51,822 bases of DNA, taken from contig DHXR01000017.1 of assembly GCA_002413785.1 (NCBI GenBank), forward strand, positions 87,148 through 138,969. Reading direction: 5' to 3'. Positions within the stretch are counted from its first letter, which is position 1, and each line of letters begins with the position of its first letter. The stretch is from Mucilaginibacter sp. UBA5151 (GTDB lineage Bacteria; Bacteroidota; Bacteroidia; Sphingobacteriales; Sphingobacteriaceae). Below the pieces are notes generated by a model. It saw only the letters and a list, made by a program, of their open reading frames with translations. It did no database searches and was not told the origin of the DNA. Below are positions 9,015 to 14,971 of the stretch, one piece after another. Position numbers and translations under genes: made by a program.

Positions 9015-9233
9015 GAAATTTACCTTCAGGCAGCAAAATCAATCCGGAACGATTTTGATGAGCCCAAAAGAAGCATCCCTATCATATCATTATCAGCGGC
9101 GTCATTCGACTATGAGCAGGAAGAGGCGTTGTTGGCAGGAATGAATGATGTTATTTCAAAACCTTTTCCACCCCATGAACTTCATCGCAAGATAAAAAAG
9201 GCATTAAAAACCGGCCAAATGGTTAAAGCTTAG
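9015..9233 (+). pseudogene. Remnant of a response-regulator receiver domain (C-terminal half)
   Basis: Directly after the cheB stop, in the same frame, 72 sense codons read as the second half of a receiver domain: QAAKSIRNDF, then PIISLSA (beta4), GMNDVISKPF with the conserved Lys-Pro, and a final amphipathic helix ending KALKTGQMVKA and a TAG. The phospho-acceptor Asp half is missing, and there is no start codon before QAAKS. This is what remains after deletion of the 5' part of a CheY-like gene that once followed cheB. Translation by readthrough of the cheB TAA would yield a CheB-half-REC fusion, which I consider unlikely. Confidence 0.75.
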
Positions 9234-9400
9234 TGTAATTCTTATCCGTGGTGTTGTCGCCAGGCGTTTAATCAGTCGGGCAAAATCATCAACGCGGCAG
9301 GGTAGCCGCTACGCGGCAATAATTTGTTTATGTGGATTAACTACAAACAGGTAGCCCCATCCGGGGCAGCGTCTGTTTTTTCACCAATGACCAATGTTAG
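9234..9400. other. Gene-free spacer with decayed repeat sequence
   Basis: No credible coding sequence. It contains an imperfect GC-rich palindrome around 9350-9366 (GTAGCCCC/GGGGC) and GCGGCAGGGTAGCCGC near 9294, both typical of dispersed intergenic repeats. The whole spacer between the receiver remnant and ccmB (9234-9621) is non-coding and holds the repeats listed next. Confidence 0.5.
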
Positions 9401-9485
9401 GCCTCACCCAACCCTCTCCAAAGGAGAGGACTTTAAAAAAGAGCGCAGTTCAAGTCCTCTCCTTTGGAGAGGATTTAGGTGAGGC
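9401..9485. repeat. MITE-like repeat, 85-bp copy (GCCTCACC ends)
   Basis: The ends are GCCTCACC and GGTGAGGC in inverted orientation. Inside are two CCTCTCC-x-GGAGAGG palindromes separated by a short AAAAAAGAGCGCAGTT linker. Compared with the longer copy at 36919-37055 it lacks an internal block of about 50 bp before the right end. It has no coding capacity. Confidence 0.75.
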
Positions 9486-9509
9486 GAGATGACCAATGAA
9501 AATCGAAAG

Positions 9510-9551
9510 GCCTCACCCAACCCTCTCCAAAGGAGAGGACTTAGGTGAGCC
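9510..9551. repeat. MITE-like repeat, 42-bp minimal copy
   Basis: Same left end (GCCTCACCCAACCCTCTCC) and right end (TTAGGTGAGC) as its neighbour, but with a single CCTCTCCAAAGGAGAGG palindrome between them. It is the smallest form of the family in this window. Confidence 0.7.
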
Positions 9552-9552
9552 A

Positions 9553-9599
9553 AAATGACCAATGACCAAATGACCAATGACCAATGACCCAACAAATGA
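9553..9599 (+). repeat. Short-word tract (ATGACCAATGACC) before ccmB
   Basis: The word ATGACCAA is repeated about five times immediately upstream of the ccmB promoter. Further single copies lie at about 9384 and 9489, flanking the two MITE-like copies. All copies are in direct orientation. Confidence 0.6.
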
Positions 9600-9609
9600 A
9601 CAAAAAAAC

Positions 9610-9617
9610 TATATTTG
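9610..9617 (+). promoter_or_regulatory. Bacteroidota -7 promoter box TATATTTG
   Basis: Exact TAnnTTTG match with four bases to the ccmB ATG at 9622. It supports that start over the in-frame ATG inside the repeat at 9577. Confidence 0.65.
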
Positions 9618-9621
9618 CGCC

Positions 9622-10305
9622 ATGCAACTCTTTAATCAAACCTGGGATCTTTTTAAAAAGGAAATTGTGCTGGAGTGGCGTTCAAAATACGCTTTTAACG
9701 GGGTACTATTGTACGTGGTTTCCACCGTTTTTATATGTTATATTTCCTTAAATTTAAATCCGGGCCTGAACAGCAGCAAAGGTTATCCCATTGTTTGGAA
9801 TGTTCTTTTCTGGATAATTATGTTGTTTGCTTCGGTTAATGCCATTGCTAAAAGCTTTATGCAGGAGAGTAAGAGCCGTTTGTTGTATTATTACTCCATT
9901 GCAAGCCCGCAGGCCATCATTCTTTCAAAAACAGCTTATAATATCCTGTTAATGGCGTTGCTCAGCGTTTTGGCATTATTGGTTTACAAGGTTTTTTTCG
10001 CCAATACGCTTGGCGACCCGCTATATTATTTTCTGACGGTAATGTTAGGCAGTATTAGTTTTTCAACGGTTTTTACAATGATATCCGCCATAGCTTCAAA
10101 AGCAGGGAACAATGGTACATTAATGGCAATTTTGAGTTTTCCGGTTATTATTCCGGTTATTTTGTTGCTCATAAAGCTGAGTAAAAACGCCATGGATGGC
10201 CTTGAACGTAGTGTTAGCTATAGTAATATGGCGGTGCTTTTGGCAATTAACGTTATTGTTATTGCAACTGCCCTGTTATTATTTCCTTTTTTATGGCGCG
10301 ATTAA
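9622..10305 (+). CDS. ccmB: Haem exporter CcmB (cytochrome c maturation, membrane subunit)
   Basis: This 227-aa polytopic inner-membrane protein is the permease half of the CcmAB ABC transporter, which frees holo-CcmE from CcmC using ATP hydrolysis. It opens with the CcmB-type amphipathic segment (FKKEIVLEWRSKYAFNG), then has six hydrophobic segments and the loop FMQESKSRLLYYYSIASPQAIILSKT, typical of the family (split here only by reading: ESKSRLLYY then SPQAIILSKT). Length equals the family norm of about 220. No ccmA is in the window, so the ATPase must be encoded elsewhere. The start follows a promoter box. Confidence 0.9.
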   Translation: MQLFNQTWDLFKKEIVLEWRSKYAFNGVLLYVVSTVFICYISLNLNPGLNSSKGYPIVWNVLFWIIMLFASVNAIAKSFMQESKSRLLYYYSIASPQAIILSKTAYNILLMALLSVLALLVYKVFFANTLGDPLYYFLTVMLGSISFSTVFTMISAIASKAGNNGTLMAILSFPVIIPVILLLIKLSKNAMDGLERSVSYSNMAVLLAINVIVIATALLLFPFLWRD

Positions 10306-10335
10306 ACCAAAATGCATGGTTTATCCGTTTTTTTT
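10303..10335 (+). terminator. Possible weak terminator after ccmB
   Basis: A 7-bp stem TAAACCA/TGGTTTA, starting in the ccmB stop codon, is followed after four bases by a run of eight T. The stem is short and the gap to the T-run is not ideal. Confidence 0.3.
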
Positions 10336-10435
10336 AAAAAGTGCATAACCGACATAAAAATGTTGATACAAATCACTTAAACTTCATCAGAAATGTGTTT
10401 TTTTAGCAAATAAAAATTAATTGTAATTTTATCCG

Positions 10436-11623
10436 ATGCGATTCCCCTGGCTCATCCTGATCTGTTTGTTTTTCCCCTTTGCTGTGTTGGCGCAAAGTGG
10501 GGTAATTAGCGGCGTAGTAACAAGTGCCGACAGCAAAAAAACGCTGCCGCGGGCAAGTGTTTTTTTAAGTAATTCGGCAGTCGGGTCTGCCACCAACGAA
10601 GAAGGCAGATTTATGCTGAGCGGTATCAGGCCGGGGCAATATACCCTGGTGGTCAGTATATTGGGGTTCGAGCAATATACTAAAACAATCCTGGTAGGCC
10701 GCGAACCAGTAAAGCTTGATATTGAACTCACGCCAAAACCATTGATGCTGAGGGAAGTGGTTATTTCGTCAAGCGCCGACTGGAAAAAAAATTATGAGGC
10801 ATTCAGAAAGGAGTTTATCGGCTCTGACGAAAACGCAAAGGAATGTACAATAATAAATCCCCATGTCCTTAATTTAACCTATAATCCCACTAAACAGGTA
10901 TTACATGCCGATGCGGATGAATTTTTGGTGGTTGAGAACAAGGCCCTGGGTTACCGGGTAAAGTTTTTGCTGAATGATTTTAATATCGATCACATATCCA
11001 ATATCGTTTCGAGGGAATGGAAGCAGGTTTTTGAAGAGTTGCCGGGCAACGAGGCGCAGAAGAAAAAGTGGCATGAGAAACGTGAAGCAGCCTATTATGG
11101 TTCTGCAATGCATTTTTTACGATCGCTTTATGCCGATAAATTAGCAGACGAAGGGTTTCAGATCTACCATTTGCGCCGTTCTATCAATCCAATGAGGCCT
11201 GATGATCAGGTAATCCGGCAAAAGTTAGTTTGGTTTAGAGATCACCACATGGTTGACTCCGGAAATTACTACATCGGCCTGGCAAAAATGTCCAAATACC
11301 ACAGTGAAAGTTTGGTTAAGCCGCCTCTGTTTACATTTGAAGTGCTTATGCGGGATGAACAGCAAGGTTTATTTGATATCCATTTCCAAAATTATTTATA
11401 TGTTGTTTATACCAAAAAAACGGATGACGTTTATAATAAAGACCTATACCGCCCGATTGATATGCCGAATTATGCTGTAAGTGTCCTTACGCTGTCAACT
11501 CCCTACGCCATATTTGATATGAATGGCATCTTTGTGGCAAATGCTCCGCTTGTTGAAGGAACCTGGGCAATGGACAGGTTTTCGGAGTTGTTACCGGTTG
11601 ACTATGTGCCTGACCAGAAGTGA
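10436..11623 (+). CDS. Exported protein with carboxypeptidase-regulatory-like (CarboxypepD_reg) domain
   Basis: This 395-aa protein has a signal peptide (MRFPWLILICLFFPFAVLAQ). Residues about 22-105 form a CarboxypepD_reg-like beta sandwich: GVISGVVTSADSKKTLPRASVFL, the NEEGRF turn, and GQYTLVVSILGFEQY. In TonB-dependent receptors this domain precedes the plug, but here no plug or barrel follows. The last 290 residues are a Bacteroidota-specific region I cannot name. The protein is probably outer-membrane associated or periplasmic. It sits between ccmB and ccmC but has its own spacers on both sides, and I see no evidence that it belongs to cytochrome maturation. Confidence 0.8.
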   Translation: MRFPWLILICLFFPFAVLAQSGVISGVVTSADSKKTLPRASVFLSNSAVGSATNEEGRFMLSGIRPGQYTLVVSILGFEQYTKTILVGREPVKLDIELTPKPLMLREVVISSSADWKKNYEAFRKEFIGSDENAKECTIINPHVLNLTYNPTKQVLHADADEFLVVENKALGYRVKFLLNDFNIDHISNIVSREWKQVFEELPGNEAQKKKWHEKREAAYYGSAMHFLRSLYADKLADEGFQIYHLRRSINPMRPDDQVIRQKLVWFRDHHMVDSGNYYIGLAKMSKYHSESLVKPPLFTFEVLMRDEQQGLFDIHFQNYLYVVYTKKTDDVYNKDLYRPIDMPNYAVSVLTLSTPYAIFDMNGIFVANAPLVEGTWAMDRFSELLPVDYVPDQK

Positions 11624-11634
11624 GTGGTTTATTA

Positions 11635-11730
11635 GTTCATTTGTTCACTGGTTCATTGGTGGTTGGTTGATAAAACAGTTTTTTTGACAATTTAATACTA
11701 ATGAACCAATGAACCAGTGAACAAATGAAC
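11635..11730. repeat. Mirror-image word-repeat spacer, 26-bp perfect arms
   Basis: The left arm 11635-11660 (GTTCATTTGTTCACTGGTTC and onward) and right arm 11705-11730 are perfect reverse complements over 26 bp with a 44-bp spacer. Each arm is built from reiterated GTTCAYT words. It begins 12 bp after the preceding stop and ends 9 bp before the ccmC promoter box. Confidence 0.85.
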
Positions 11731-11739
11731 CAAAATAAC

Positions 11740-11747
11740 TACCTTTG
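11740..11747 (+). promoter_or_regulatory. Bacteroidota -7 promoter box TACCTTTG
   Basis: Exact TAnnTTTG match, 13 bases before the ccmC ATG at 11761. It argues against the upstream in-frame start at 11725, which lies in the repeat arm. Confidence 0.6.
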
Positions 11748-11760
11748 TCCCATAAATAAT

Positions 11761-12435
11761 ATGAAATTTATATATCAAACCTGGTGGAAAGTATTGGCGG
11801 TATTGCTGCTTCTTTACACCTTAATCGCAGGGTTCCTGTTAGGTGTGCCGCGCCTCCCCATTTTACATGAAACTATCCGGAATGTTTATTTCCATGTGCC
11901 TATGTGGATGGCCATGTTTGCCGTTTTTACAATTTCAGTAATTTACAGTATTAAATATTTGAATACGGGTAAAGAGAAATATGACCTGATTGCCGTTGAA
12001 TGTGTTAATACCGGTACGTTTTTTTATGTACTTGGTTTAATTACCGGGATGATGTGGGCTAAATACACCTGGGGCGAGTATTGGAGCAACGATCCGAAGC
12101 AGAACAGCGCCGCCATTGCATTTTTACTGTATTGTGCTTATGCTGTATTGCGGAACTCTATTGACGAGGAACAAAAACGGGCCAAAATATCAGCCATATA
12201 CAATATTTTCGCTTTCCCGATAATGGTTGTTCTGATTATGGTATTGCCCCGCATGACCGATTCCCTGCACCCTGGCAATGGCGGTAACCCCGCCTTTGGT
12301 AAACTGGATATGGATAACCACATGCGGATGGTGTTTTACCCTGCTTGCATAGGCTGGTGTTTTATAGCTTTATGGATCGCAACCCTTCGCTACCGTATCC
12401 GCTTAATTGAGTATAAAAACAACGAAATAAATTAA
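11761..12435 (+). CDS. ccmC: Cytochrome c maturation protein CcmC
   Basis: This 224-aa inner-membrane haem-handling protein loads haem onto CcmE. It has six TM segments. The tryptophan-rich periplasmic motif is present as YTWGEYWSNDPKQN; the last Trp of the canonical WGxxWxWD is Asn here. The two conserved histidines flank it, one in YFHVPMW and one in DSLHPGNGG. The length fits CcmC rather than the larger CcsA or CcmF. ccmD follows after a single base, so the two are co-transcribed. Confidence 0.88.
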   Translation: MKFIYQTWWKVLAVLLLLYTLIAGFLLGVPRLPILHETIRNVYFHVPMWMAMFAVFTISVIYSIKYLNTGKEKYDLIAVECVNTGTFFYVLGLITGMMWAKYTWGEYWSNDPKQNSAAIAFLLYCAYAVLRNSIDEEQKRAKISAIYNIFAFPIMVVLIMVLPRMTDSLHPGNGGNPAFGKLDMDNHMRMVFYPACIGWCFIALWIATLRYRIRLIEYKNNEIN

Positions 12436-12436
12436 C

Positions 12437-12646
12437 ATGAGGAAAATATTTGTTTTAGCATTTTTGCTTTTAGGTTATATTACCGCTTTTGCCCGGCAAA
12501 ACGGCGGGGTTGAAATGGCTGATGCTATGCGGGGTTCGGGTAAAATATATGTGGTGATAGCCGTTATTGCGATAATTTTTATCGGTTTGGCTATCTATTT
12601 GTTCTCGATTGACCGCAGGTTAAAAAAAATCGAAAAGGAAAAGTAG
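12437..12646 (+). CDS. ccmD: CcmD-like small membrane protein
   Basis: This 69-aa protein has an N-terminal hydrophobic segment (probably a signal or anchor), a short periplasmic stretch with GGVEMADAMRGSGKIYVV, one TM helix (about residues 36-56), and a charged tail SIDRRLKKIEKEK. CcmD stabilises holo-CcmE release from CcmC. Bacteroidota CcmD-family proteins often carry this extra N-terminal segment. Its position one base after ccmC makes the assignment firm despite low sequence information. Confidence 0.8.
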   Translation: MRKIFVLAFLLLGYITAFARQNGGVEMADAMRGSGKIYVVIAVIAIIFIGLAIYLFSIDRRLKKIEKEK

Positions 12647-12800
12647 TTCAAATAATTTATCTATGCTGTTTAAACATAGATTTTAGCCTGAGCTTGAGCG
12701 TGTACCTGAAACACTAACCATTATTTATTTGCGATATTGGTAAAAAATGCATCAAATTTGCGTCGTTTTTTAACAAATTAATAAGTATTCAAAAAAATCT

Positions 12801-14237
12801 ATGGCTACTAATAATTCAGTTGCTGATCAGGACACCCACTTTTTTGGGGATGTATGTAATAATTTTGATTATGCGGCAAAATTCACAAAACATGATGCCG
12901 GTTTGCTCGACCAGATAAAATCATGTAACAGCGTTTATCGGTTTCGTTTCCCTATCCGCAGAGGAAATGACTTCGAAGTAATAGATGCCTGGCGCGTTGA
13001 ACACTCACAGCACCAGTCGCCTACAAAAGGCGGTATCCGCTACAGCGAAATGGTTAATGAGGATGAAGTAATGGCGCTGGCGGCACTTATGACTTACAAA
13101 TGCGCTATTGTTAATGTTCCGTTTGGCGGCGCTAAGGGAGGCATAAAGATCAATCCAAAAAATTACAGCCTGCAGGAACTGGAGAATATTACCCGCCGTT
13201 ATACGGTTGAACTGATCAGGAAAAATTTTATTGGCCCAAGCATTGACGTACCTGCACCTGATTATGGATCGGGCGAGCGTGAAATGAGCTGGATAGCCGA
13301 TACATACGCTACAATGAATCCAGGCCAGTTAGATGCCATGGGTTGTGTAACCGGTAAGCCAATTGCCCTGCAGGGGATTGCGGGCCGCCGTGAAGCTACC
13401 GGCAGGGGCGTTGCTATTGCCATACGCGAATGCGTTAGCATTGCCGAGGATATGAATAAGCTTGGCCTTCCGACCGGGATATCAGGCAAAACAATAATTG
13501 TACAGGGATTGGGCAACGTGGGCTATTATTCGGCTAAGTTCCTGGCTGAATTTGGTGCGATTATAGTTGGTTTATGTGAATATGAAGGCGCAATTTATAA
13601 CCCCGACGGGCTTGATGTTGAAGCTGTATTTCAGCACCGTAAGGCTACCGGGTCAATACTGGACTATCCGGGATCAAAACAGGAGTTTAAGCATTCTGCC
13701 GAAGGTTTGGAGCAGCCATGTGATATTTTAGTTCCTGCTGCCCTGGAAAACCAGATTACTGTTGCCAACATCAGAAACATTAAGGCAAAAATAATTGCCG
13801 AAGCCGCCAACGGGCCAACTTCTCCCGAAGCGGAAACTATTTTTTATCAGAACGGGGGCATTATTATCCCCGATATGTATGTAAACGCCGGCGGTGTAAC
13901 CGTATCGTACTTCGAGTGGCTTAAAAACCTTTCGCATGTGGCTTTTGGCCGTATTAACCGCAGGTTTGAAGAAAATACCAACCTTAACCTGGTAAACATG
14001 GTTGAAGGCATAACTGGTGTGGCATTAACCCCCATGCAGCGTTCCACTATTGTACGGGGTGCATCGGAACTGGAACTGGTGAATTCAGGTTTGGAAGACA
14101 CCATGATCCGGTCGTACCACGAGATCAGGGAAACCTTTAAAGCAAACCCTTCGATTGATACCCTGCGTACAGCAGCGTTTGTTGGCGCTATCAATAAAAT
14201 TGCGGTATCCTACCAGAATTTAGGCGTTTGGCCGTAA
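12801..14237 (+). CDS. gdhA: Glu/Leu/Phe/Val dehydrogenase (glutamate dehydrogenase)
   Basis: This 478-aa cytosolic enzyme interconverts glutamate with 2-oxoglutarate and ammonia using NAD(P). The catalytic Lys region is seen in HSPTKGG-type form (HQSPTKGGIRYSEMV), followed by CAIVNVPFGGAKGG and the DVPAPDYGSGEREM segment. The Rossmann nucleotide site is VQGLGNVGYYSAKF (about residues 235-250). The C-terminal YFEWLKNLSH is typical. The strong hairpin terminator after it and a repeat spacer isolate it from ccmE, so its place inside the ccm cluster looks coincidental. A plausible promoter (TATTTATTTGC) lies at 12722-12732. Confidence 0.93.
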   Translation: MATNNSVADQDTHFFGDVCNNFDYAAKFTKHDAGLLDQIKSCNSVYRFRFPIRRGNDFEVIDAWRVEHSQHQSPTKGGIRYSEMVNEDEVMALAALMTYKCAIVNVPFGGAKGGIKINPKNYSLQELENITRRYTVELIRKNFIGPSIDVPAPDYGSGEREMSWIADTYATMNPGQLDAMGCVTGKPIALQGIAGRREATGRGVAIAIRECVSIAEDMNKLGLPTGISGKTIIVQGLGNVGYYSAKFLAEFGAIIVGLCEYEGAIYNPDGLDVEAVFQHRKATGSILDYPGSKQEFKHSAEGLEQPCDILVPAALENQITVANIRNIKAKIIAEAANGPTSPEAETIFYQNGGIIIPDMYVNAGGVTVSYFEWLKNLSHVAFGRINRRFEENTNLNLVNMVEGITGVALTPMQRSTIVRGASELELVNSGLEDTMIRSYHEIRETFKANPSIDTLRTAAFVGAINKIAVSYQNLGVWP

Positions 14238-14240
14238 AGA

Positions 14241-14454
14241 GATTTCGGAATTCGGAAGTTCGATTTCGGATTTAAATTTTGTTTTCGATAGAACTGATTT
14301 TCGTTACAATCAAAAAGACCTCTTTTCACTAGGAAAAGAGGTCTTTTTGCATTGTCTACAACAAGAGGTTAACCGTCAAAATTAGAATCCTGAAATCGCC
14401 GTGTCCGGTCAGCATTCAATTAATTCCGAAATTGAACTTCCGAAATCCGAAATC
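14241..14454. repeat. Mirror-image word-repeat spacer (GATTTCGG words) between gdhA and ccmE
   Basis: The left arm 14241-14274 (GATTTCGGAATTCGGAAGTT and onward) is mirrored by 14421-14454 with about four mismatches in 34. The terminator hairpin sits between the arms. The left arm starts three bases after the gdhA stop. Confidence 0.8.
14312..14348 (+). terminator. Strong intrinsic terminator after gdhA
   Basis: A 16-bp perfect stem (AAAAAGACCTCTTTTC mirrored) with a five-base ACTAG loop, ending in T5. The A-run/T-run symmetry would allow it to work in both directions. Confidence 0.85.
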
Positions 14455-14513
14455 AAGAACAATTCTAAATAACATTAATGAATTGAAATAAACATTATTA
14501 ACTTTACGTTTTG

Positions 14514-14521
14514 TATTTTTG
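14514..14521 (+). promoter_or_regulatory. Bacteroidota -7 promoter box TATTTTTG
   Basis: Exact TAnnTTTG match, 31 bases before the ccmE ATG at 14553. An in-frame upstream codon at 14511 lies within the box and is rejected as start. Confidence 0.55.
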
Positions 14522-14552
14522 CAATCTGATATATAAGCGTAAAAAACAACTG

Positions 14553-14963
14553 ATGAAAAAAAGTTCAATATTTGGTCTTATTGTTATTGCGATAGCCATT
14601 GCTGTAATTATAAGCACTTACTCCAGTTCAAGTACTTATGGTACTTTTAGCGAGGCAAAAAAAACTGCCAGTGAATTACGGGTGGTTGGCCACCTGGATA
14701 AGCAAAAGGAGTTGTATTATGATGCCGCCAGGGATGCCAACTATTTCTCGTTTTACGTGAAAGACAAAAAAGGCGGGGAGTGTAAAGTAGTATTCGGAGG
14801 CACCAAGCCACAGGATTTTGAACGTTCGGAGCAAATTGTACTTACCGGGCAAATGGTTGGCAGCGAATTTCATGCTTCTCATATCCTGATGAAATGCCCT
14901 TCAAAATACACCCAGGATAAAATTAATGTCACCGAGGCCAAAGCAAAATCGGCCAATATATAA
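14553..14963 (+). CDS. ccmE: Cytochrome c maturation haem chaperone CcmE, CxxxY variant
   Basis: This 136-aa protein has one N-terminal TM anchor (residues 5-23) and a periplasmic OB-fold. CcmE carries haem covalently from CcmC to CcmF. In most bacteria haem attaches to His in an HxxxY motif (KHDENY). Here the corresponding segment reads HILMKCPSKY, so a Cys (about residue 115) four before Tyr takes that place, giving CxxxY. That variant is known from Desulfovibrio and archaea. A His lies seven residues earlier (SHILMKC). The gene stands eight bases before ccmF, so the two are co-transcribed. Confidence 0.85.
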   Translation: MKKSSIFGLIVIAIAIAVIISTYSSSSTYGTFSEAKKTASELRVVGHLDKQKELYYDAARDANYFSFYVKDKKGGECKVVFGGTKPQDFERSEQIVLTGQMVGSEFHASHILMKCPSKYTQDKINVTEAKAKSANI

Positions 14964-14971
14964 ATCATTTA

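Noticed and set aside
9404..9595. 63-aa minus-strand frame
   Set aside because: Consists entirely of MITE-like and ATGACCAA repeat sequence.
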